A stretch of DNA of 64,000 nucleotides from Prunus persica (Eukaryota; Streptophyta; Magnoliopsida; Rosales; Rosaceae): assembly GCF_000346465.2 (NCBI RefSeq), contig NC_034012.1:831134-895133 (forward strand), in the 5' to 3' direction. The notes beneath the pieces are model-generated. The model worked only from the letters and a program-made list of their open reading frames with translations. It did not search any database and had not been told where the DNA came from. Shown here piece by piece: positions 56,391-64,000 of this stretch (position 1 is its first letter; each line of letters begins with the position of its first letter). Both the position numbers and the translations under genes were made by a program.

Positions 56391-56898
56391 TGGGCAAAAA
56401 TGCTCAGCTCTAGAGTTAAACAAAACAAAACAATAATTTTTTTATTCAATACATGTTGGTTAAATACTCTGTTTCTGGCCATGCAGTTTCCAAAAGTCCA
56501 ATTTTGAGTTCCCTTGCTCTTGGGTAGTTCTACTCTTCTTTTGCCCACCCAATTCCTCATCTAGGTAGCCTCTACTCTTTAAATTGATGAGGTTGAAGGC
56601 CAAGGAAAGAGTAAAAATCCAATTGTAATTGCCAAAACTGCAATGTAGTTTTCAAAACTGCAATGTAGTTTGTGCAAAACTACAATGCAAAACCTGTGTA
56701 AAATTTCACTGAATTAAAGCTTAAATGGTATTGCAAAAATATCATATGACAATGATGGCATCAACCATTTCCAAATCAAGACAAATGCATAGTAAGTGAG
56801 TTTTATACCATGGAAGAGTTGTTTATTTCATATAGAATAGACCCAACAAGCTCTCAGTAGACATAAACAGGGAATAAAAATGAAGCAATTCAAATTAC

Positions 56899-57067
56899 CT
56901 TCATGCACCAACCAACCCACATATCACCATATCTTCCAACTGTCTGACCAATACCCATGAGTCCAAAGTATATTGCTGGTCCAATCAGTTCACGGCTGAA
57001 TGCCAAGTTCATACTACACATAGGAAATAGAGTTCCCCCGGATATGGTCAGAACTACATCAACAAAC
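56899..57067 (-). pseudogene. Lone exon of a UDP-arabinopyranose mutase (RGP) gene
   Basis: 169 bases, still bounded by a good acceptor (TTTTTTCAG) and donor (GTAATTTG). The translation [56 protein letters not shown] aligns by memory with the internal exon of reversibly glycosylated polypeptides/UDP-arabinopyranose mutases. Family-conserved positions are altered: FDRE is FSRE, the GDGQ segment is GIGQ, and the Asp pair before MW is GD. No flanking exons are visible in either direction. It is most likely a relic carried by duplication or a transposon. Confidence 0.75.
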
Positions 57068-57677
57068 CTGAAAAAATTCAAGAAGAAATGAAAATGCAAT
57101 TACGAAAAACCATAAAGCTAGTACTGATTATGAGGGAATAGTAACAGTTTGGGATGTAAATACTCGGAAAGTATGTGATGCTACTTACACATTCTGACTT
57201 TTTTTTTTTTTTTTTTTTTTTTTGTGATTTTAATTTGTGTACTTATTCCCTCAACCTTCAATTTTTGTTGCTCATGCTTCAATTTTCCAACAAAGTGTCA
57301 TGGAATATGAAGAACTTGAAAAACGTGTGCTTGGAGTGTTTGATTTTTCATGTACATAGCGCACGAGGCTTATATCTCATAGTGATAATTGTAAGGTGGT
57401 CTCAAAATTTTTAAAATCTTAAACCAAGTCTTGTATATGCTTAGATGATCTGAAATGTAATGCAGTACTCGTTTCCTTTTGGAAAAGCAAAGAAACGTTA
57501 TGCTGCACACAATATTATATTTCTTCTATTATTTCTTAAAGAATTATTTACATTAACACCCCTAAAAGGTAAAATGATATACTCATTATTTGCAAGCGAC
57601 TATTCCTAGTGGGTATAGTCGAGATGTTGTTTTGTCCAAAAACCTTTATATTCTTTGTTTTTGCATTTATGAAACAG
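57068..57677. other. Intergenic region
   Basis: Contains a 25-base T run at 57199-57223 and AT-rich DNA. No gene seen. Confidence 0.55.
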
Positions 57678-58036
57678 GCACATTACACGATTTATCAGCC
57701 AACGCCAATCTCGAAGCTGAGGTCTGCGATTCATTTCATGCAGTACCGGAAATGGATAACATGAAAGAAACCGGATATCCTTCTTCATGCTCTGAATCGA
57801 TGCTCCCTTCAACTGAAGAAAGCCCTTCCTCTCCGGCGTTTATACAACCCAATCTTCCTGCTGTCACAAATGTTGGGAAAGGTACAGGGGTGAGGAGTTA
57901 CTCGCTGTGCAACAGGGTTAGAGTTTACACAGAATTTCCTGATATTGCATTCCCTAATCGCATAACGGTGCTGCCCGTTAGTGATGGCAAGTGGGTGGCT
58001 TCCAGGTTGAAGTTCCCAAATGAAGAAAGCAATTAA
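57678..58036 (+). pseudogene. Orphan 3'-terminal exon of an unrecognised gene
   Basis: The frame follows an acceptor-like GAAACAG and is open for about 119 codons to a stop at 58034. The composition is protein-like: an acidic Ser-rich stretch (MDNMKETGYPSSCSESML, STEESPSSPAFIQPNLP) and a more ordered basic end (RSYSLCNRVRVYTEFPDIAF, GKWVASRLKFPNEESN). I do not recognise the family. No upstream exon is visible before the RGP relic on the other strand, so it appears to be a gene fragment, perhaps transposon-captured, or the last exon of a gene with a very long intron. Confidence 0.4.
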
Positions 58037-58527
58037 GTTGAGTTGCTGGTGTTACCAGAATAATGTCTTTGATAAGACCTAGTTTTACCATGATATCCAA
58101 CTAGACTTTCAGTTATGTTTAACCTAAACTTATGGCATGTATCTGCTTCTCATGCTGGATGCTGATCCCATTTGCACCAGTCTTATGAACTTTTAAGTTA
58201 TGATTGAAACAATTTAGTATAAAATTACTTTTGGGAAAATTATCAAACACGAAACAACATTTAGAACATAATAACAATTTTTAACTGGTAAATCAAATTT
58301 TACAATGAAAATGTAAGTAAAGGAATTAGGGATAACCTTCCAATGGTCAAGCCTTTTTATTCAATTCATGCATTTTTCATATGCATGCATGAGAAGTTAT
58401 TACAGATTTACAGTTCTTGGCGTTTAATTTCCTGAATTGAATGGATTGTATGCTTGACATAGAACCAAAGTACCAGAACAAATAAAAATGCCAAACCCAA
58501 GTTCACCATTATTTTCCTTGGCTGCTG
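58037..58527. other. Intergenic region
   Basis: AT-rich; no gene recognised. Confidence 0.5.
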
Positions 58528-58850
58528 CTTCATCTCCATAACCAGCCCATCCACCACCTGCTTATAGTTACAGTTAAAAGAGCACTTCTCAACACCAGCA
58601 TTGTCCTCAGGATGCCCAAATATTGCTCTTCTAAGCTCCTCCTGTGTCGAAGTCTATCATCATTTCAGGCAAGAAAGTATCACAGGGATAATCAAAGCTT
58701 TCCCAAAAGATTCCTCCAGATATATGATCTCTCAAAATGAAGTTTCCGGAGTCTAAAAGCACTAGCCGGGCTGCACGCATGGGTCTAACGCCTAGAGGAG
58801 TAATCGGGGGCCCATCTCTTCTTTTGTTTTTTTTTTTCTTTCTTCAACAT
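58528..58850 (-). pseudogene. Fragment of G-type lectin (S-domain) receptor kinase, copy 1
   Basis: On the minus strand 58650-58800 reads RAARLVLLDSGNFILRDHIS, GGIFWESFDYPCDTFLPEMM, then IDFDTGGA and a stop. This is the end of a B-lectin domain of S-locus-type receptor-like kinases. The blocks 58528-58598 and 58678-58850 recur nearly unchanged at 60835-60905 and 60981-61147. Only this lectin piece is present; no start, PAN or kinase part adjoins. Confidence 0.8.
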
Positions 58851-59684
58851 ATAAATGCAATTTTCCTTCTCAAACCCTAACTCTAACAAGAGCCATCTTC
58901 CAGCCCCTCTCTCTCGCTCAGACTTCTTCTTCAATCCTCATCTCTCTGTCTCTCGCTCATAGCACCATCGTGATCTCTTCCCTGACCTTGGAGATTCCAA
59001 AATGGCGTTTTTTTTTTCTAGGCGCAGCGCCCTCCTAGCCCGCCCGCCTAGACCGCCTAGACCGCCTAGCGACCGCCTAGACCTCCTAGCAACCCTAGCT
59101 AGCCTAGCCCAGCCTAGCCCGCCTAGCCCCCGCCTAGAACATAGAGATCTTGGCCACCATCTGCATATACCCTCATGTCGCCCGCCTAGACCGCCTAGAG
59201 GCCGCCTAGCGACCGCCTAGACTGCCTAGCGAGCCTAGCCCCAGCCTAACCCGCCTAGCCCCCGCCTTGAACATAGAGATCTTGGCCACCACCTGCATAT
59301 ACCCCAGTGTTTTCAAAAGCATGCCTAATCGCACCCCGGTGCGCGCGTCGGAGCGAGGCGAATGGAAATTTCCTCAAGCGTTCGTCTGTTTAGCTTGCTG
59401 CACGTTTAGTGGAGTGAGGCGCAGCGAGGGGTGGTGAGGCGGCCGAGACGGAGCGAGGGGTGGTGAGGCGGCCGAAGCGGAGCGAGGCAGAACAGCGCTG
59501 CTGTTTCTGCCTTCTGCAAATAGCACGATGAAGAAGATGAAGTTTTTTTTTTTTTTTTTTTTAAGGTTTTCTTCAATGCAACGACTTCGTTTTAAGGTTT
59601 TGGTTTCTTGATTTTAAGTTAAACGCACGTTTTGACTCCCCAACATTGATATTATACCCAAGTTACCTGAAGGATAACATTAAT
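58851..59684. repeat. GC-rich minisatellite block
   Basis: From 59020 to 59265 the sequence is built from CCGCCTAG-type 8-9-base units (CCGCCTAGAC, CCGCCTAGCG). Within it a segment of about 65 bases containing AACATAGAGATCTTGGCCAC is repeated with a 131-base spacing (about 59110-59172 and 59241-59304). At 59423-59446 and 59452-59475 another 24-base unit, GCGAGGGGTGGTGAGGCGG with flanks, is repeated. The open frame across the block is a by-product of the repeat. A T run lies at 59544-59561. Confidence 0.8.
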
Positions 59685-60070
59685 ATTATTCAATTACTGA
59701 AAAGAATTTTTTTTAAATAAATTATTCATCTAAAATACTAAGTTCATATTTATTTTTTGAAGAAAACTTCTTCCGATAAAATTTCGTTGGCAGATGTGTG
59801 CCGACAAAATTTACCATATTAGGTTAATTTGCCAGCACATATGTATATTTCGTCAGGAGAGGTTTTTTGCCTTTTTTGTTAATTTTTAAAAATATAAAAT
59901 TAGTTTCTTTACTCTTTTTTTTTTGCCAACTTCTTTAATTTAATATATATAATTAATTAATATCTTAACCTTTTTTAATTATTAATTATTTTTTATTTAG
60001 TGAATATTTAAATATTTTACCGATTTCATAAATGACTTAATAAATAGTAATTAATTATTTTGTAGACTTT
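59685..60070. repeat. Left arm of a large inverted repeat
   Basis: The reverse complement of this stretch matches 63119-63555 with moderate divergence over its whole length. For example AAAATATTTAAATATTCACT and TTAATTACTATTTA in the right arm match the inverse here, and both arms carry the GACGAAAT/AAATTTTGTCGG phrases. The arms are about 390-440 bases and 3 kb apart. Confidence 0.8.
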
Positions 60071-60123
60071 GTTTTTTTTTCTTCAATATTATATAATAAT
60101 TGAAACATAATATGTTTAAAGAA

Positions 60124-60141
60124 TATAGCCGAACGGCTATA
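60124..60141. repeat. Palindrome TATAGCCG-AA-CGGCTATA
   Basis: Perfect 8-base arms around a 2-base centre. Same motif family as 60376, 60419, 62703 and 63674. Confidence 0.9.
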
Positions 60142-60375
60142 ATGTTTAAATATTCGAATATATATAAGGAAATATGACAAAGGGAACTTAAAAAGATAAG
60201 CAACCTCTTTGTATCACTCCTGATACACATTCAACACACAAACAAGGCATAAATATTCCCTCAACCCTAAGCGCACACATATAGGAACAAAGCTAGAAAT
60301 ACATACCGTGTCTAATTGATTCATTATCTCAAGGCTCAGCTTTGCTACAGGGACATTCATATTTTTATTTAAAGA

Positions 60376-60395
60376 GTATAGCCGAACGGCTATAC
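60376..60395. repeat. Palindrome GTATAGCCG-AA-CGGCTATAC
   Basis: Perfect 9-base arms around a 2-base centre; identical core to the palindrome at 60124. Confidence 0.9.
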
Positions 60396-60418
60396 ACTAT
60401 AAATACACGATTTTAAAG

Positions 60419-60438
60419 GTATAGCCGCGCGACTATAC
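60419..60438. repeat. Imperfect palindrome GTATAGCCGCGCGACTATAC
   Basis: Variant of the same motif with one mismatched pair, 24 bases after the previous one. Confidence 0.8.
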
Positions 60439-60834
60439 GATACTAGGTTAAACAAACTTAACTGTATATGTTTTATGTATGTGCAGTGGGCACATCTGCT
60501 CGCTGAATGGTTAAACGGCAATGGGTTGCCGTTGAGCTTCAATCCTGATTTCCTCCTTCATTTTTCTTATAAATTCTTCGAATTTTTTATTGAGTTCATC
60601 TGTTCTTTACTGGTAGTGGCTAAGTAGTCATTAACATGATTTGTTTCCAGCTCTGGTGTGTCCATCTCTTCTTCTCGTTGCTTTATATCAAAGATTCACT
60701 TCCTCCTCCTTTTTCTTCTGCGCTAAAAGCTTGAGATATTTCTTCTGCCTGCAACGGAGTTCCATTTTTAGGTTCTTCCTGTTGTCCATCTCCATCGTCA
60801 TCTTCTTCTTCTTCTTGTATAGTTGGCGATTCCC

Positions 60835-61147
60835 CTTCATCTCCATAACCAGCCCATCCACCACCTGCTTATAGTTATAGTTAAAAGAGCACTTCTCAAC
60901 ACCAATAGAGGTGGTGCTGCAACTTGAACTGCTAGCTTTTAACGGAACGGAACGGATGATCAAGTGACACAAATTCATTGGTATCACAGGGATAATCAAA
61001 GCTTTCCCAAAAGATTCCTCCAGATATATGATCTCTCAAAATGAAGTTTCCGGAGTCTAAAAGCACTAGCCGGGCTGCACGCATGGGTCTAACGCCTAGA
61101 GGAGTATCGGGGGCCCATCTCTTCTTTTGTTTTTTTTTTCTTCAACA
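60835..61147 (-). pseudogene. Fragment of G-type lectin receptor kinase, copy 2
   Basis: Near-identical copy of the fragment at 58528-58850, same strand, with a different short middle (60906-60980). A one-base loss relative to copy 1 in GGAGTATCGGGGG shifts the frame, so it cannot be coding. Minus-strand peptide SGNFILRDHISGGIFWESFD is conserved. Confidence 0.8.
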
Positions 61148-61366
61148 ATGGCATTATGGCAAGCCGATGTTAATGAGGAAACTGACATTGTTAATTAATT
61201 AATTATTGTATAATTTGAGGAGCCAATCTCTCGCACTCAAATGCATGTACAGAGTACAGACATGATGTAGTCACTTCACTTGTACATCTGTTAATTGGTT
61301 GGTCACAGCAAAAATAAGTGAGGAAGGCAAGGCACACACATATAATATATAATATATTAATTAATT
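61148..61366. other. Short spacer between receptor fragments
   Basis: AT-rich with TAATTAATTAATTATTG; no feature seen. Confidence 0.4.
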
Positions 61367-62412
61367 GTCGAAGGAAACATGACCATTGTCTCCCCCTGTG
61401 AAGTCTTTGAGTTGGGTTTCTTCAAGCCAGGCAATACTTCAGGCTGGTACTTGGGCATAGGGTTCAAAACTGTCCAAAACAGAACAGTTGTTTGGGTGGC
61501 CAACAGAGACACCCCACTTTCAAATTCATCAGGAGCTCTTTTGATGACTGGTGAACATGGAAACGTTGTCCTTCTTGATCCATCACACCCAAGTTTTGAG
61601 ACCAAATGTCCTGCTTTTGGATATGGGCAATCTTGTGATCAAAGAAGGAACCGAAAACAGCCAAACATTTTTCTGGCAGAGCTTTGATTATCCCACACAC
61701 TTTCTGCTTCCGGATATGAAGCTTGGATGGAAGTTGAGCACAGGTTTAAACAGGCACTTGACCTCGTGGAAAAGCTCAGAGGTCCCATCAACAGGGAACT
61801 TTTCTAGATCACCATGGCTTCCCGGAGATTTTCCTTCGGGACAAACATGTTAAAAACTTTCAAACCGGGCCCTGGAATGGGATGATATTTAGTGGTGTGC
61901 CGGAAATGTGTGCTTCGAAGCATGGTGTCATTTCAACTTCGTTACGAAACAAGATGAGGTCTAATATTCAGGCTTGGCAGTGAGTCCAAATGGGGACGTT
62001 CAACAGATTACATGGGTTGAGAGCACAAATATGTGAAATATATTTCAGCATCCCCAAAAGAACCAATGTGACAGCTATGGAGAGTGTGGTCCCATTTGGT
62101 ATTTGTGACACAAATGCTTCACCTGTGTGTAAATGTGCGAGGGGGTTTCAGCCTAAGAATTTGGAGGCTTGGAATTTGGGAAATGGGTTTGATGGGTGTG
62201 TGAGAAAACGAGAACTGAAATTTACGAAAGACAAATTCTTGAGGTTGAGGAGTGTGAAATTACCTAAGAGTGGGGGTGCATTTGTGGATGGGGACATGAG
62301 CCTTGAGGCATGTAAAGAGAAGTGTTTGGAGAACTGTACTTGCACTGCTTATTGTGACATGGAGATTTCAAACGGAGGACCCTCATGTCCATTAGCTCCC
62401 CAAACCACATGA
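61367..62412 (+). pseudogene. S-domain receptor-like kinase pseudogene, extracellular part only
   Basis: Pieces of an S-locus-type receptor kinase ectodomain in order but in different frames. B-lectin: VSPCEVFELGFFKPGNTSGW, NRTVVWVANRDTPLSNSSGA, then a shift to [41 protein letters not shown]-locus glycoprotein domain: FKPGPWNGMIFSGVPEM, then after an in-frame stop and another shift VPFGICDTNASPVCKCARGF, QPKNLEAWNLGNGFDGCVRK. PAN domain start: MSLEACKEKCLENCTCTAYC. It stops at 62410 where repeat DNA starts; the transmembrane and kinase parts are missing. At least three frame breaks are visible. It lies between the arms of the large inverted repeat, on the strand opposite to the two lectin fragments. 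Confidence 0.9.
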
Positions 62413-62461
62413 CGCAGACCTCTTCCGACGAAAATACCTCTGTCGACGAAATTTCGTCGAA

Positions 62462-63046
62462 AGAGGTTTTATTCGAAAAATAAATATAAACTTCGTATCT
62501 TTAGGTCAATAATTTTTTTTTAAAAATTCTTTTCAGTAATTGAATAATATCTTAGCCAGATTTAATTACTTTCATTAGTAATTATGTTCTAACTATTATT
62601 TCCCTAGTGAATAATTAGTATTAAATACTAATTATTCACTAAGTAAACAATAATTAAAACATAAGTAATTAAAAAAGAGAAATTCAGATTATGGCATTTA
62701 TAGAGTATAGCCGGGCGGCGGTACCTTTAAAATATTCTATTTGTAGAGTATATCCGCCCGGCTATACTCTTTAAATATCTAATGGGTGACTTTTTATTTT
62801 TTAAATTAATTCTCCATGATTTTTCTTTTGTCGATAAGACTAGTCTGGAGCAGTATCCATTATGTTTAGGCCATTACCAGGGTATAGCTATTGTCCCCTT
62901 TTGATTTTTTACTTTCCCAGAGTTATTACCCGTATAAAGAATTTAGCATTTCCCCATTTAATACTCGTATTATACACGTACGTACGTATTTTTCAAAAAT
63001 ACTTCCACTTTCCGTATACATCTTACAGACTCGTTATAATGAAAGC
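62462..63046. repeat. Direct repeat, first copy
   Basis: Matches 63466-64000 with an offset of 1004 bases at the left end and 954 at the right end. Shared phrases include AATAAATATAAACTT, ACTTTCATTAGTAATTATGT, TCGATAAGACTAGTCTGGA, TGTCCCCTTTTGATTTTTTAC and ACTCGTTATAATGAAAGC. It begins right after the end of the receptor pseudogene. Confidence 0.88.
62703..62769. repeat. Inverted pair of GAGTATAGCCGGGCGG
   Basis: GAGTATAGCCGGGCGG at 62703-62718 and its exact reverse complement CCGCCCGGCTATACTC at 62754-62769, 35 bases apart. Each arm also forms part of a local 20-base imperfect palindrome. In the second direct-repeat copy only the left member is present (63674-63689). Confidence 0.9.
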
Positions 63047-63118
63047 AAACATATAATACACGTATTGTACAAGTACGCACGTATTTTAATGATTATTCAA
63101 TATCAAAGAACAAAAAAC

Positions 63119-63555
63119 AAAGTCCACAAAATAATTCAAAACAATTAATTACTATTTACCAAGTAATTTACGAAATCAGTAAAATATTTAAATATTCACT
63201 AAATAAATAATAATTAAAACGTAATTACTAATTAAAATTATTATTAAAAAAAAAAGCTTAGGTATTACCTAATTACATGTATTAAATTAAAGAAGTTGGC
63301 TAAAAAACAAAAGTAAAGAAACTAATTTTATATTTTAAAATTTTAAAATAAATAGCAAAACAACCTCTCCCGACGAAAATACCTTTGCCGACGAAATTTC
63401 GTCTGGGAAAACCTAATCCAGCAAATTTTGTCGGCATAGACCTCTGCCGACAAAATTTGGTCGGGAGAGGTTTTCTTCAAAAAATAAATATAAACTTAGT
63501 ATCTTTAAGTCAGTAATTTTTTTTTAAAAAAATTCTTTTCAATAATTGAATAATA
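63119..63555. repeat. Right arm of the large inverted repeat
   Basis: Inverse counterpart of 59685-60070. Contains several GACGAAATTTCGTC-type palindromes (for example 63390-63403) and overlaps the start of the second direct repeat. Confidence 0.8.
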
Positions 63556-64000
63556 TTTTAGCTTGATTTAATTACTTTCATTAGTAATTATGTTCTAACT
63601 ATTATTCACTAAGTAAAAAAATAATTAAAACATAAGTAATTTAAAAAGAGAAATTCAAATTATGGTATTTATAGAGTATAGCCGGGCGGTTGTACCTTTA
63701 AAATATTATATTTGTAGATCTTTAAATATCTAATGGGTGCCTTTTTGTTTTTTAAATTTTTTCTCCATGATTTTTCTTTGTCGATAAGACTAGTCTGGAT
63801 CAGTATTACGTTTAGGCTATTACCAAGGTACAGCTATTGTCCCCTTTTGATTTTTTACTTTCCCAGAGTTATTACTCATATAAAGAATTTAGCATTTCCC
63901 CATTTAATACTCGTATTATACATGTATGTACGTACATACATATTTTTCAATAATACTTCCGTTTTTCATATACGTCTTAAAGACTCGTTATAATGAAAGC
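63466..64000. repeat. Direct repeat, second copy, running off the window
   Basis: Second copy of 62462-63046. About 50 bases are missing around 63718 (the second palindrome arm and neighbours). The repeat is still matching at the last base of the window, so it continues beyond. Confidence 0.88.

Larger units (their letters stand above)
53753..56898. other. Intergenic, repeat-rich region
   Basis: No gene seen. Contains APR upstream DNA, a tandem duplication at 54511-54703, a stretch near 55.80-55.90 kb resembling subterminal sequence of DNA transposons (repeated GTTAGT/TTAATT phrase), and a degenerate minisatellite at 56290-56390 with relatives at 56628-56690. Confidence 0.5.
60071..60834. 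other. Interior of the inverted-repeat structure, left part
   Basis: No gene. AT-rich with three short palindromes (60124-60141, 60376-60395, 60419-60438). A CT/TTC-rich tract at 60650-60830 runs into the second receptor fragment. Confidence 0.5.

Noticed and set aside
59002..59220. Pro/Arg-rich open frame
   Set aside because: Produced by the CCGCCTAG minisatellite; no protein-coding character outside the repeat.
1..64000. CRISPR array, prophage, operon or organelle insertion
   Set aside because: No regularly spaced repeats with unique spacers, no phage or bacterial genes, and no long plastid or mitochondrial sequence recognised; the tRNA is nuclear type.

Overview
This is nuclear DNA of a flowering plant, a eudicot and probably a rosid of the rose family type (the family is my impression from gene and repeat style, not a proof). 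Genes are intron-rich with GT-AG junctions, 5'UTRs and promoters are plant-like, and the gene set is plant-specific: a phytepsin with a saposin-like insert, a subunit of the Pol IV/V polymerases, an APS reductase with a fused thioredoxin domain, SKU5-like and PL4 wall proteins, GPI-anchored glucanase and S-locus-type receptor fragments. No operon, phage, CRISPR or bacterial feature is present.

Layout. 0-2.3 kb: 3' part of an aspartic proteinase (+). 4.7-6.1 kb: intronless MAPKKK17/18-type kinase (+) with a perfect G-box upstream. 6.4-6.8 kb: solo LTR. 7.9-9.1 kb: NRPD4-like gene (+), apparently damaged. 9.3-15.1 kb: two tandem BAP31-type ER membrane protein genes (-), one with a greatly enlarged coiled coil. 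16.3-24.2 kb: two At4g22030-like genes in opposite orientation flanking a seven-exon PMP22/Mpv17 peroxisomal membrane gene (-). 25.0-27.6 kb: glycine cleavage T-protein (-) with a 2-bp frameshift. 28.4-28.9 kb: MITE. 29.4-29.8 kb: secreted glycine-rich protein (-). 30.5-32.1 kb: GARP/MYB-like transcription factor with EAR motifs (-). 34.0-37.9 kb: SKU5-similar protein (-). 39.0-42.9 kb: rhamnogalacturonate lyase (+). 43.5-46.2 kb: TDP2-type DNA repair phosphodiesterase (-). 46.5 kb: tRNA-Phe(GAA). 47.0-49.2 kb: GH17 glucanase with X8 domain and GPI signal (-). 51.2-53.6 kb: APS reductase (-).

From 53.7 kb to the end the window turns into repeat-rich DNA: a lone exon of a UDP-arabinopyranose mutase gene, an orphan exon, two copies of an S-domain receptor kinase fragment, GC-rich minisatellites, and a large inverted-repeat structure (about 59.7-63.6 kb) that encloses a third S-domain pseudogene and carries recurring short palindromes and a roughly 1-kb-spaced direct duplication that runs off the window end.

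The genes do not form one pathway. There are loose themes (three cell-wall genes, two chloroplast/mitochondrial metabolic enzymes), but this looks like ordinary plant gene neighbourhood. The most notable items are the expanded BAP31 paralogue, the broken NRPD4 copy next to it, the frameshift in a normally essential photorespiratory gene, and the unusual palindrome-rich element at the right end. Exon coordinates were derived by eye from splice signals and reading-frame continuity; most were checked by exon-length phase.
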